A stretch of 64,000 bases of DNA, from NCBI RefSeq assembly GCF_037325665.1, contig NC_090245.1:47517851-47581850 (forward strand), in the 5' to 3' direction. Below the pieces are notes generated by a model that was not told the DNA's origin, ran no database searches, and worked only from the letters and a program-made list of their open reading frames with translations. This DNA is from Littorina saxatilis. Lineage: Eukaryota > Mollusca > Gastropoda > Littorinimorpha > Littorinidae. The number at the start of each line of letters is the position of its first letter. The first letter of the stretch is position 1. A program made the translations under genes and the position numbers. This document shows positions 1 through 31,940 of the stretch, piece after piece.

Positions 1-56
1 TTATAATTTAGAAAATCCACTTTTGGCTTGAAGGTGTTGGTTTTGTATTGTATTTG

Positions 57-132
<76 letters not shown>
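57..132. repeat. (GTT)n microsatellite
   Basis: An uninterrupted run of about 25 GTT triplets lies upstream of the first coding exon. The open frame across it (poly-Val) is a product of the repeat and not a gene. Confidence 0.95.
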
Positions 133-133
<1 letters not shown>

Positions 134-289
134 TGGGGGGTCTTCTACAAAATAATAATCTTGCAACAGTTCGGAATATTTTGAATATTTTGTTTATTTT
201 CGCCTTGTACGTGTCTGACTTTGCCACGTTAGCTACAATGAACCAATCAATTGGTCAGGGAGTCAATGGGTGTTTGTTTGTCTCTGCAG

Positions 290-422
290 ATGATCGTCAG
301 CTGTAGGGAAACGTGTTTCAAGAAACCACAACGCTACGTCAATGAACGCTTGAAGACGAGCGCTTCCTAAGTCACCTGCACTCTATCCATCACCCCCTCC
401 CTCCCCTCTCCCCCCAAGCACG
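290..422 (+). other. probable 5' UTR of the GPR158-ectodomain-like gene
   Basis: A pyrimidine-rich tract ending in ctctgcag at 282-289 looks like a 3' splice site, so the start codon at 423 may sit in an exon that begins near 290, with a non-coding first exon outside or upstream in the window. The alternative is a promoter region directly upstream; no TATA box is obvious. Confidence 0.4.
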
Positions 423-21150
<20,728 letters not shown>

Positions 21151-21500
21151 AGGCTGGTATTAATTGGGTTAAGTCAACTTCGCAAAGTCTTCTTCACCGG
21201 AAGCTCGCTGCACGAAGCTTTGGCTTTGAATTTTTGGGGATAAGACTTTGCGAAATCTTCGTGACGTCAACTTCCGGGCTCAAGTAAGGACAGTCTTAAG
21301 ACCAGCCGATGGCTCTCGCTACACTTCGGTAAGACCAGTTTACACGAAAATCCACATTATAGGAGAAAAACTGACACTCTCTACAGGAAAACAAAACCAC
21401 TGACGTTTTTCACAGGTTCACAGCAAGCAAGCTGTGCATAAAGTGGTGGATCAATTTCCAAAATATGCAGTGTCAATAAAGTGTGTTTATCCATGCATAT
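21151..21500 (+). other. 3' UTR with polyadenylation signal
   Basis: AATAAA at 21475-21480 is followed by a GT-rich stretch, so cleavage near 21500 is likely. An inverted repeat lies inside (aagtcaacttcgcaaagtct at 21174 against agactttgcgaaat...gtcaactt to 21272), probably a small MITE. Confidence 0.6.
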
Positions 21501-22210
21501 CATGAAACTCTTCCAGCAGATATATTAACTAATAAAGCGGATACTAGCTTCAGTGTCACGTACAGTAGTAGTGTATCAAAAGCACGCAGGAAAGCAGGCA
21601 ACATGAAGACTGCTCAAGCTACTCTAGATGTGTGTAGCTCAAGGCTTCAGTAAATCATCTGTTGGCACTACCATGAGCTGATGAGGCTGTGAGCTCTCCG
21701 GCCAGACTCCAGACAACTAGCAAATAAGGGAGAGAGAAAAGAGCAAGAGACTGTCACTACATGTAACACACTACCCAACGTGAAGTCAACACATCTTCCA
21801 CTAACCATCCAGGACTGGGTTAGCTACGTCTGAACCACAACAGTGGCTGGTTTGTGTCACTCAGATCTTCACAGTATTACATGACACATACAACCTGACA
21901 CAAGACTCTTGCAGGATATCAAGTCTGATGCAAGCTATCTGAACTCCGGACAAGATTTGCTGGCTTTTTTGTACATGCATTGAGACGAAAGAATTCTGAG
22001 TGCACATTACTGATTAACTTTGTGTATATAGCAATGTAAGAGTACAAGTGGTGTGGAGAGAAACGTGGGAGGATCCAGCATTATCAGACAAGAAAAGCAT
22101 TACTCAATTATCGGACAGTCAGACGCGGAAAGCATTCTGCTTCACTCCGTTATATCTCCGACACAAGGCCGCTGTGCCAGGACACACTGTTGCACAGACC
22201 AGTTAAAACA
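21501..22210. other. intergenic stretch without recognised features
   Basis: I see no gene, RNA gene or repeat family here. Confidence 0.5.
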
Positions 22211-22905
22211 AGTCGCGTAAGGCGAAATTACTACATTTAGTCAAGCTGTCGAACTCACGGAATGAAATTGAACGCACTGTATTTTTTCACCAAGACAGTA
22301 CAGCCGCTTCGTCAATCCCCGCGTGAAGGAAATCGCTCACCTTCCACGTGCAAAACGTAGTGATATTGACACGCCAGGTTAGCGCGGTAGCGTATTGTGC
22401 TAAGCAGGAAAGCGCGCTTTTCTGTATTCTTGTTAACTTTCTGAGCTTGTTTTGAATACAACCTATATCATATCTATATGTTTTTGGAATCAGGAAATGA
22501 TAAAGAATAAGATGAAATCATTTTTGGATCGATTTCTTAAATTTTAATCGTAAGACTAATTCATCTATTTTCGTTAATTATGATCACATTTTAAGAGTAA
22601 ACATGACATATGTATATATTTTTAGATTCAGAATGTGATGAAGAATACGATGCAATCAATTTTAAATCTGTTTGCGAAAAATGCAATACCAAAGTCCGGG
22701 CTTCGTCGAAGATTACTTGACCAAAATTTCAACCAATTTGGTTGAAAAATGAGAGCATGACAGTGCCGCCTCAACTTTCACGAAAAGCCGGATATGACGT
22801 CATCAAAGACATTGATCAAAAATTTTTTAAAAAAACGTCTGGAGGTACCATAGGATTTCTCATGTAAAATTTCATGTAGATCGGTCTAGTAGTTTTCTCT
22901 AAATC

Positions 22906-22972
<67 letters not shown>
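22211..22972 (-). mobile_element. TACATTTAGTCAAG element, copy 1
   Basis: On the - strand it has the body seen at 56406-57222: 'gtgacgtcatatccggctttt', 'gaggcggcactgtc', 'cagaaagttaac' and the end tgactaaatgtagtaatttc. It breaks off in a CA run (22912-22970), so the other terminus is missing. Non-coding, high copy, probably a non-autonomous DNA element. Confidence 0.8.
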
Positions 22973-22984
22973 GTCACACACACT

Positions 22985-23290
22985 AAATGTAAACCGTTTG
23001 CCTGACCATCTCAAATCTGACCAGGCTTTCACTTGACCATCCCTCCACTTGGTCATACACCAACAAATCAACAGCCTGGGTGCTCTCTGTGCAGCACAGT
23101 GCTATTTTTTTGTGTGTATAATTAATTTTGTTATAGGCTCTGGCAGTCAAGGTGTTCATTTTCGGTATGTGACCAAGTGGAGGGATGGTCTTATCCAATG
23201 TAAAAGCATGGCAAGATCTAACATGGTGAGGCTACCTGTTTTCAGGAGGCAGAGTGTGCCTTTAAGATGCAGACTTGAAGGTGTCCACAC
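22985..23290. mobile_element. 'ccatccctccacttggtcac' MITE
   Basis: The arms 23015-23080 and 23160-23235 are inverted (gaccatccctccacttggtc against gaccaagtggagggatggtc). A relative at 49021-49660 has its left arm amplified. Confidence 0.8.
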
Positions 23291-23407
23291 TGGTTGTCTT
23301 TATGTTGTGAAAGGAATTCAGCAACAGCTGTACTGGACAGAGACAGCGACTGTGTACAAATATTGAACGCCTTTGACTTGTCAGTTCAAATGTCATGTAA
23401 GTCTACC

Positions 23408-23560
<153 letters not shown>

Positions 23561-24220
23561 TGTGTGAGTTATGTATTGTTGTACATGTAAATATGTTTTC
23601 TTAATGCTGTTAAATGTGATGCGAGGGAGGAGATGTAGCTATGCATTGTATGATACAGTGCAAGCCCCTTCCTTCAAACCCCGAGTCAGTTGGACATTCC
23701 TTTACTTAGTCACTTTTTTCGTTCTACATGTACATTTGCTCATCAGATATTGCAGATTGATTGCAGAGACATGCATTAAGAAGAAAAAAGTGTTTGGGGT
23801 AAGGGAAATTATGTCTTTTTATAAAAAGCAACACATATGATATATATGTATCTTAAAGCCTGGCAAAGCTTCAATAATACTGCACTTAAATAATTTTGTG
23901 AATTGGTGTAAGACTTTCTTTCACGATCAACTTCACATGAATTTCTGATACGGTGAACTAATAGATCAGTTTATTTGTAAATCGAATTTACATTTTCTGG
24001 GCTGCTGAAGCAGACTTGACACTAATATTTGGCACTGACTTGGTAGTCACGATGGTTTGACCTACGAGGCTTGCGCTGTGTTCCACAACGGTACTTTTTA
24101 AAAATTGTGTTTTTTAAATGTTTACATGTATAGGCTTTACATTAACATCACATAGACAAGGGGACAATTACAACACACAGGGGGTGGGCATGGCTTGGTG
24201 GTCGCAGTATCAAAAATATA
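23561..24220. other. intergenic stretch without recognised features
   Basis: No gene or named repeat is recognised. Confidence 0.5.
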
Positions 24221-24224
24221 ATGG

Positions 24225-25330
24225 AAAGGAAAAAGAACCTAAGGGTTACATCAAAACATGCATATACAAGCGCCAACCCTTGTAAAATTTATCTAGTGTA
24301 TTATTCATAGCTGCGTTGTACTTTTCCCAAATAAATCTTTGTTTAAAATGTCGATTAATTGTCTGAAAATGAGGGATATTTTTGTTCATTTTGGAAATAT
24401 ATATGTGGTGTTTGACACAAATTACTAACACATCAACAACTTTATCGGTGACTACATTGTTCGCCACTCCAAATAGAACCAGTTCTTTGGACAATGTTAT
24501 ATTGTCACAATGGGTACAGTTCGCCTTTAACCAATTTACAAATTATATCCAAAAAGTCTGCAATTTATCACACTCCCAAAACATATGTATAAGGGTTTGT
24601 TCGTCTCTACCGCAAAATGTACACAATGATGTATCCACAATTTTTCGCAAAAGTAGAAACCGTTCTGTCAGCAAAATGCTGTACAATAATCGGTACTGGA
24701 GCCATCTCAGACAGGTATCCTTTGTTGTTTTAAAGACATGTTGAAAAATAACCTTCTTATCTAACAAACAGTTTACGGATTCAGACCAATACATTTTGGG
24801 ACGGTAACATGTTCAGTCAATTGTTGGTAAACAAATTGTGTCTTACCTTGACAAATACATTTCCACACAATGGGCTCTGTCAAAGTAAAATGTTGATCAA
24901 ATTTTAAAACCGATATTTCTCTGATATTTGTTAACAGTCTGAATTACACCTTCAAAAATACAAAATCTCCTCGCACATTCGGATATTTCATTTTGAACGC
25001 ATTATAGAATAAATATTCATTTTGCCCCAAAATATGACCAATCTGAACAATTCCATTGTCAGTCTAATTTTTAATGTACAATGGTTTTTTTATATCTGCG
25101 AATATTAACGTTATAATGTAAACATTCTGATACAAAATCGTTGAAGGTTGTAGGGTCACATTTTCCATATAATTTCTTATAATGTTTAAATACATCGGTC
25201 CAAAACGGGTTATCCATTTTCTGCATCAAAACATTGATTGTACACAACGGTCATTCTTTGTTGTTATCATTCTCAACTGAGATTATCCAGCATTTTACAC
25301 TTGTTGCAGTTAGTAGAAGTAGACATAATG
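24225..25330 (-). pseudogene. L1/Tx1-like LINE ORF2 3' relic
   Basis: Several - strand pieces read like the C-terminal part of an L1/Tx1-type ORF2: MDNPFWTDVFKHYKKLYG (about 25220), LRWLQYRLLYSILLTERF then LCTFCGRDEQTLIHMFWECD (24545-24760), a CxxC...HxxxxC knuckle, and ELVLFGV ... AAMNNTLDKFYKGW (24250-24490). Stops and frameshifts separate the pieces, and the reverse transcriptase core lies outside or has been lost. It is an old 5'-truncated insertion. Confidence 0.75.
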
Positions 25331-25453
25331 ATCTGTTTTTGTTCTTGTTTTATTTTATATTCCTAACCAGTGCAGTTTAATGCATTTTCTTTACCCTTAT
25401 TCCATAACGAAATGCCAAATGTTTGTTGTAAACATTAAAGTATTTTACTAAAA

Positions 25454-25702
25454 TTGATGGAAGTTCATTGTGCTTGTTGTATGTGTGACAATGACAGAAG
25501 GCACAGAGGTGATGCCCAGAGAGTGCGAGGCAAGAAAAATGTGCAGTCACACGCATTTAATGATATGCACTTCAAAGCTTTGCAACACACCGTTTTGAAG
25601 CAGATAACAGCTTTTTGTCTGTTTGTTGATCCTGACATCATTGTTAGTTTGTTAACAGCTTTAAACACACTGCTCTCACACAAATTCACATACAATGTAT
25701 AT
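25454..25702 (+). other. open frame of unknown nature before the Ginger-like element
   Basis: About 80 codons (MMEVHCACCMCDNDRRHRGD ...) run into the inverted end of the transposon at 25703. The CxxCxxC cluster could be the first zinc-binding exon of the XPG-like gene that resumes at 29390, split by the transposon, but nothing else supports this. Confidence 0.25.
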
Positions 25703-25880
25703 TTACAGGGAATAAGAACATTTAGGGAATAAGCCTCTTAATCACTGAAATTTTAAGGGAATAGGCCTCTTCCCTGTTTCAACTGGGGAGTAAGCTTATT
25801 CCCTGAGAAAATCAGGGATTTAGCTTATTCCCTGAAATGGGAGGTCATTTTTTTGCCCTATTCCCTGATTAGTTTGAAAC
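25703..25880 (+). repeat. left inverted terminal repeat of the Ginger-like element
   Basis: It contains about six 'agggaataagc'-like motifs in both directions (gggaataagcctcttaatca, caactggggagtaagcttat) and matches 29140-29309 in reverse at about 90%. The motif array probably forms the transposase binding sites. Confidence 0.85.
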
Positions 25881-26118
25881 ACACAAACAGAAAGACGTGT
25901 ACATTTTATCATAAATAAATTCGATATCAGTGAGCTTTGATCACTCTTTAAAACCATCTTTTGCTTGGAAATGAGTTCTTTCTTGACTTTTACTCACTCT
26001 CTTGATAAATACAGAATGATTTCGTGAACTGTTGTCGGTGTTTGTGTTTTGATTTTTCCTCGGGCAGATTCAGTTCAATTGAAAAAGTCAGTCGAGTCTG
26101 TGATTCATATCTAGCAAC

Positions 26119-27313
26119 ATGGACGCGAAAGAACAAGTATTTCTTGAGGAAGTGCTAAAAAATAAGGACAAAGCAAATAGATTACTTATGACCAGAGATG
26201 AGTACCACAGAATTTTAGATGAAGTGAAGGAAGCAGCAGCGACAACAGCTACTAAAACCCAACATCAAAGGCACCTTCTAAGAAGGTATGAAATTCTTAC
26301 CTGTGGGCAAGTATCCAAACTCGTTCTAAAGCGAAAGGACGAAACTGAGCAACCTAAACACTTCATATTTGTTGAGGAAATGTACGATGTTTTAAAGCGC
26401 ATCCATGTTGTCACTGGCCATGGTGGCCGTGATAAAATGTTGAAAGAGGCTGGGAAAAAGTATGCAAACATAACAGAGGCCAGTGTCACTTTGTTCAAGT
26501 CTTTGTGCGTTCAGTGTCAGGAAAAAAAAAGAAGACCTACGATTAAAGGCATTGTTGTAAAGCCTCTCCTGTCAAAGTCGTTTGGATCAAGATCTCAAGT
26601 GGATTTAATTGACTATCAGTCACTTAAACAGGGAGGATACTCATGGGTTATGGTCTACCAGGAACATCTTACCAAGTTTTGCGTGCTTAGAGCCCTTACA
26701 ACAAAACGAGCAGCAGAGGTGGCATACCAACTTTTAGACATTTTCCTTCTCTTCGGAGCCCCGCAAATTCTTCAAAGTGACAACGATGCCGAGTTTTGTG
26801 CCAAAGTCATCACTGAGCTAAAACTGCGAATTGTGGCCTGATTTGGTTCTTGTCCACGGGAAGCCCCGACATCCCCAGTCACAGGGGTCTGTTGAAAGAG
26901 CAAATTCCGACATTAAGGACATGATGACAACTTGGATGGCCGACAACAGCACAACAAACTGGACAGTGGGTTTGAAGTTTGTACAATTTCAAAAGAACAA
27001 TAGCTATCACTCAGGTATAAAGCAAACACCATTTGCTGCATTGTTCGGTGCTGATGCCAAAATCGGGCTTACTTCAAGCAGCATCCCAAATGAAGTTCTT
27101 CAACGACTGCAAAGTGAGGATGACCTGCAGGCTGCTCTGGGATCTCCAGAGGCTGGATCCTCAACGCTCATGCTGGGATCTCCAGAGGCTGCACCCTCAA
27201 CGACCGTGCTGGGATCTCCAGAGGCTGCATCCTCAACAATCGTGCTGGGATCTCCAGAGGCTGCACCCTCAACGATCGTGCCTGGACTTCCAACGTCCTT
27301 ACTACAGCATGAG
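26119..27313 (+). CDS. Ginger-like integrase/transposase, exon 1
   Basis: The protein cleaves and joins the element ends. Residues 96-133 hold the H2C2 zinc finger (His96, His101, Cys130, Cys133). The DDE core follows: Asp162 in SQVDLIDYQS, Asp221 in QSDNDAEF, and Glu in HPQSQGSVERAN. The last part continues in a different frame after about 26830, so this copy carries a frameshift there. Four 12-residue repeats of 'LGSPEAAPSTIV' type (36 bp units, 27138-27285) follow the core. The exon ends in CATGAG before gtaagc and joins exon 2 in phase. Confidence 0.82.
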
Positions 27314-27924
<611 letters not shown>

Positions 27925-28785
27925 GTCATGGACTTCGAGCCAGGATCTTCAACGCCACCATCGGGACGTTCAACCCCAGGACATTTAACGCCAGCATCAG
28001 GACGTTCAACCCCAGGACCTTCAACGTCAGCATCAGGACGTTCAACCCCGGGACCTTCAACGTCAGCATCGGGACGTTCAACCCCAGGACATTTAACGCC
28101 AGCATCAGGACGTTCAACCCCAGGACCTTCAACGCCAGCATCAGGACGTTCAACCACAGGATCTTCAACGCCAGCATCAGGACGTTCAACCCCAGGACCT
28201 TCAACGCCAGCATCAGGACGTTCAACCCCAGGATCTTCAACGCCAGCATCAGGACGTTCAACCCCAGGTCCTTCAATGTCAGGAATTGATAAGCATAAAA
28301 ACAATATACTAGTCTCTCGTAAAAGGGCCTATCAGGCGCAAGAAAATCAGGCTGAAAGGATGATGAAAAGAAGCAAGCGAATATTTCCTGAAGCTGAAGT
28401 TGGAGACTCGGTGACAGTCCCAATACCAGCAGTTGACCGTGGGAGATCTGACCCAAGAAACTTGATTGGCATAATCAAATACAAAGACGACAAAGGCCTG
28501 TACACAATTGTGGTTAAAAGTGGGGTGCTCCAAGGCAAATATTCACGAAATCAATTTGATGTTTGCACATATTCCATGCACAATCTACAGGATATGAACG
28601 AGGAATGTTCTATTTCACTACGAGCAGCTGTGAGGCAAGAGTCGAACTGTGGGGGACAGGGGTACATAAAATGTAACTGCTCGGGATCAAAACGGTGCAA
28701 GACAAACCGATGCTCTTGCTTCAAGGCTCGCATGGCTTGCAACTCAAGATGCCATGCCCTCTTGACGTGCTCCAACAAAAATTGA
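27925..28785 (+). CDS. Ginger-like integrase/transposase, exon 2
   Basis: It opens with about nine 12-residue repeats (PSTPASGRSTPG, 36 bp units, 27946-28275), a Ser/Pro-rich linker. Then come a basic stretch (KRAYQAQENQAERMMKRSKR), a chromo/SH3-like segment of the kind that ends integrases (GDSVTVPIPAVDRGRSDPRN ... GIIKYKDDKGLYTIVV), and a Cys-rich end with 'CNCSGSKRCKTNRCSCFK'. This CxC-type domain is shared with the gene at 30741-31940. Stop TGA at 28783; AATAAA follows at 28822. Confidence 0.8.
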   Translation, partial: VMDFEPGSSTPPSGRSTPGHLTPASGRSTPGPSTSASGRSTPGPSTSASGRSTPGHLTPASGRSTPGPSTPASGRSTTGSSTPASGRSTPGPSTPASGRSTPGSSTPASGRSTPGPSMSGIDKHKNNILVSRKRAYQAQENQAERMMKRSKRIFPEAEVGDSVTVPIPAVDRGRSDPRNLIGIIKYKDDKGLYTIVVKSGVLQGKYSRNQFDVCTYSMHNLQDMNEECSISLRAAVRQESNCGGQGYIKCNCSGSKRCKTNRCSCFKARMACNSRCHALLTCSNKN

Positions 28786-29139
28786 AGATCACACTTTGAA
28801 CGTGCTGTGGTAGATTGAAGAAATAAAAAAACAGAGCTTTGGACTTCAATTGTTTGCTTCAAGTCGCGGATAAAGTATGAAGTCAAGTCACTGTAGGTGA
28901 TTTTCATGTTCAAATTTATACAATCTGTACTTTGCATGATTTGAATGTATACGTTCGTGTTCATATCAACCAGTCCGCAGAATATGTAAATGTTTTGACA
29001 TGTTGCCCACTTCTTATTAGGGCTTTCATTGTTTGTGTGCAGCAATATTTTTATCTTGTATTTTGATCCTTGTGTATTCATGAATAAACCAATGTTTAAA
29101 GCAACAAATCTTGTATTAGTGTTTCTGTTTGTGTGCTTT

Positions 29140-29309
29140 AAACTAATCAGGGAATAAGCCAAAAAAATGATCTCCCATTTCAGGGTACAAGCTAAATCCC
29201 TGATTTTTTTAGGGAATAAGCTTACTCCCCAGTTGAAACAGGGAATAAGCCTATTCCCTTAAAATTTCAGTGATTAAGCTTATTCCCTAAATGTTCTTAT
29301 TCCCTGTAA
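29140..29309 (-). repeat. right inverted terminal repeat of the Ginger-like element
   Basis: Complement of the left end: 'actaatcagggaataagcc' to 'cttattccctgtaa', with the same internal motif array. Confidence 0.85.
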
Positions 29310-29391
29310 CATATGCACACTCGCGCACGCGCGCAAAGCACACATGAGCAACGGTTTGTGTTTGTCAGTTCATATGTCATGTCTTGTCAAC

Positions 29392-30712
29392 AGGAATCAA
29401 CAGTGCAAGCAAGAAAAGAGGTGATAGTGTGCAAGCGACCACGGGACAACGAGTTCACAAAGAATGTCGTAAACTTTACACCAACACACACGTCATTGAA
29501 AGAGACCTGAGAGCACAGAAGAGATTGCATGATGAAGTTGATCAGGCAGGTCCAAGTCTTCGATCACAACAAAATGCCTTTGACTTTGCTACTTGTTGTT
29601 GATACTGTGGAACCATGGCGAATCTTGCAGCCAAAAACGCGCCTGACAAAGCCTTCCAGGTTCGTACGTTTTTGTTCCAGGACTCAGTATTTGCCTCGTG
29701 CGACAACAGACACGATGAGTGGTCAGACACAGTGCGGGGGCGACTGGAATATGCGAGAGACTTGCATGCAGCTGATTCTATTTATCACAAAACCTGTGAT
29801 GTCAACTTCAGGACAGGAAAGCAGATCCCACAGCGGTTTCAAGTCACTTCGTCAACATCATCATCTAAAAGGCCTTGTCAAAGAGGACGACCAAAAGATA
29901 CAGACAAGAGAAATGCGTACGAACAAACAGTTCAGTACCTATGTGAAAATGATGACGAGCAAATCACCATCGGTGAACTCGTCGAAAAAATGAACGAGTT
30001 CTCAGAAGGAAAAACGTACACCCACCAACACATGAAAGACAAACTGTTGGAAACGTTTGCAGACAGAATCATTGTCACGGAAGTAAATGGAGAAGCCAAT
30101 GTTGTAACATTCCGAACAACAGCTAGAACTCTTCTCCATGACTTTTTTAGCGCTCCCAAAGCAACAAATGACGAAGAAGAAAAGCTTAGGGTAGTGAAGG
30201 CTGCGGCTGAGATGATCAGAAACGACGTTAAAGCAGCTGCAACAGCAAGCAGCCACTATCCAACATCCGATGACATAGCGTCCGTGACCAAGAATCTAGA
30301 TTTTGTTCCTCAGTCTCTTCAGGTTCTGCTTCGCACGATATTTAGTGAGAAGGATGCGGACGTCAAGATTGCTTCAATCGGCCAGGCGATTGTGCAAGCT
30401 GCTCGTCCGAGAGTTGTCATTGCCCCATTGCAAGTTGAACTCGGTATCCAAATGCATCACCACTTCGGTTCAAGGTTTCTGATTGATGTTCTCAATACCA
30501 TGGGATTCACTTCATCCTACACAGAGGTACAAAAATTCGAAGCAAATGCAGCAGTTTCTCAGAGTACAGACATACCTGGATATCAAAGTTCTTTTCTCCA
30601 ATACGTCGCTGACAATGTCGACCATAATTCCAGCACCCTTGATGGTCACAACACATTCCATGGGATGGGAATAGTAGTTTCCAAGATTAGCAAACAAGTC
30701 CCAGCTTGCTGA
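29392..30712 (+). CDS. XPG-like nuclease gene, N-terminal part (zinc-binding and helical)
   Basis: A 3' splice site (cttgtcaacag) at about 29392 starts an open frame: 'GQRVHKECRKLYTN', then FATCC, a TGA, YCG, and on as RHDEWSDTVRGRLEYARDLH AADSIYHKTC. The His/Cys pairs look like zinc-binding sites that open a family of long uncharacterised proteins I recall from molluscs, corals and ticks; the exact role is unknown. The part from 29615 codes 365 residues. The single in-frame TGA (29600) and the change of frame near 30690 suggest a decayed copy, unless short introns are involved. A first exon should lie upstream, possibly beyond the Ginger-like insertion. Confidence 0.6.
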
Positions 30713-30740
30713 CGAAATATGGAAAATTGCCAACGTTGAC

Positions 30741-31940
30741 ATGCCAGAGCTACCAAAGTGTGATGTTGAAGTCCAATACATCCTGGACGGAGGGGCTCTT
30801 CTGCAGCTGATACCTTGGCCTCGAGGTGCAACATTTGCTGCAATAATACGATCTTACGTCCAGTTTGTTCAGCACAGGTTCCAGAATGCAACCGTGGTTT
30901 TCGATGGTTACAACTCGGGTCCATCTACCAAGGATGTCACTCACATCCGTCGAGCCAAGGGAAAGTGTTCACCTGAAGTCGTCTTCAAGCCGGAAATGTC
31001 ATTGCAGGCAAGAAAGGATGTGTTTCTCTCCAACAAGAAGAACAAGCAGCGGTTCATTAACCTCCTCTCTGAAGCCCTGGCTGCAAACTTGTGTCCGACG
31101 GTGTGTGCTGACGGAGATGCAGACTGCATGATAGTTGCTCAGGCTCTAGAGAGTTCAAAGACACAGGTTACTATTGTTGTAGGAGACGACACTGATTTGC
31201 TGGTTCTCCTTTGTCACCATGCCTCGGACAACCATCGTGACATCTTTTTGGAACCAAGCCACAGGACAAGTACCAAGACAGTCAAGCTATGGAATATCAG
31301 GCATACCAGGTGTCTTGGCAGTCTATGCCAAGTCCTACCAGTCATCCATGCTGTCAGTGGTTGCGACACAACGTCAAGGCCATTTGGAGTAGGCAAGCGA
31401 AGTGCATTTCGCAAATTTCAGAGATCTAAAGAACTCAAGAGTCTGGCTTCCATGTTTCTTACAGACTCTACACCGAGCAACATCACTGAAGCTGGGGAGA
31501 AAATACTTGTCTCACTTTATGATGGAACAGCTCCCGACTGCCTGGATGACTTGAGGTACAACATGTTCTGCACGAAAGTTGCAGGGGGAACTTCGTTTTT
31601 ACAAGTGCATTGTCTTCCTCCAACGTCTGCTGCAGCAAAATACCACAGTCTTCGTGTGTATCTACAAGTACAAGAGTGGGCAGGAACTGTCTTGGAACCT
31701 CAAGATTGGGGCTGGAAGACAGCTGGAGACAACCTGGTACCCTGTACCACTGATCTCCCTCCAGCACCTTCCAAGCTGCTGTCAGTCATCAGATGCAACT
31801 GCAAATCTGACTGTGATACCAAGCGCTGCAGTTGTAGGAAACACGGTCTGGATTGCTCCTCTGCTTGTGGTGAATGCCATGGGCTTGAATGTTCCAACGC
31901 TTATATCATGTGCGCAGACGAGAATGACACAGACGACTAA
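30741..31940 (+). CDS. XPG/FEN1-like nuclease core with C-terminal CxC domain
   Basis: Five motifs follow the FEN1/XPG order: ILDGGALL (Asp16), VVFDGYNSGPSTKD...RR (Asp55, basic residues), CADGDADCMIVAQA (Asp124, 126, 128), VVGDDTDLLVLL (Asp149, 150, 152) and SGCDTTSRPFGVGKRSAF (Asp209), the last like the helix-two-turn-helix entry. The acidic residues would bind two metal ions for DNA or RNA cutting. Residues about 350-390 hold a Cys cluster, 'CNCKSDCDTKRCSCRKHGL' and more, close to the end of the neighbouring integrase. The frame reads upstream of the ATG (QLADEIWKIANVDMPEL), so this is the second part of the preceding gene. Whether it is a host gene or moves is open. Confidence 0.72.
   Translation: MPELPKCDVEVQYILDGGALLQLIPWPRGATFAAIIRSYVQFVQHRFQNATVVFDGYNSGPSTKDVTHIRRAKGKCSPEVVFKPEMSLQARKDVFLSNKKNKQRFINLLSEALAANLCPTVCADGDADCMIVAQALESSKTQVTIVVGDDTDLLVLLCHHASDNHRDIFLEPSHRTSTKTVKLWNIRHTRCLGSLCQVLPVIHAVSGCDTTSRPFGVGKRSAFRKFQRSKELKSLASMFLTDSTPSNITEAGEKILVSLYDGTAPDCLDDLRYNMFCTKVAGGTSFLQVHCLPPTSAAAKYHSLRVYLQVQEWAGTVLEPQDWGWKTAGDNLVPCTTDLPPAPSKLLSVIRCNCKSDCDTKRCSCRKHGLDCSSACGECHGLECSNAYIMCADENDTDD

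Noticed and set aside
28551-29162. 203-codon - strand open frame
   Set aside because: Antisense of the integrase C-terminus and its 3' flank, running into the inverted end; no domain.
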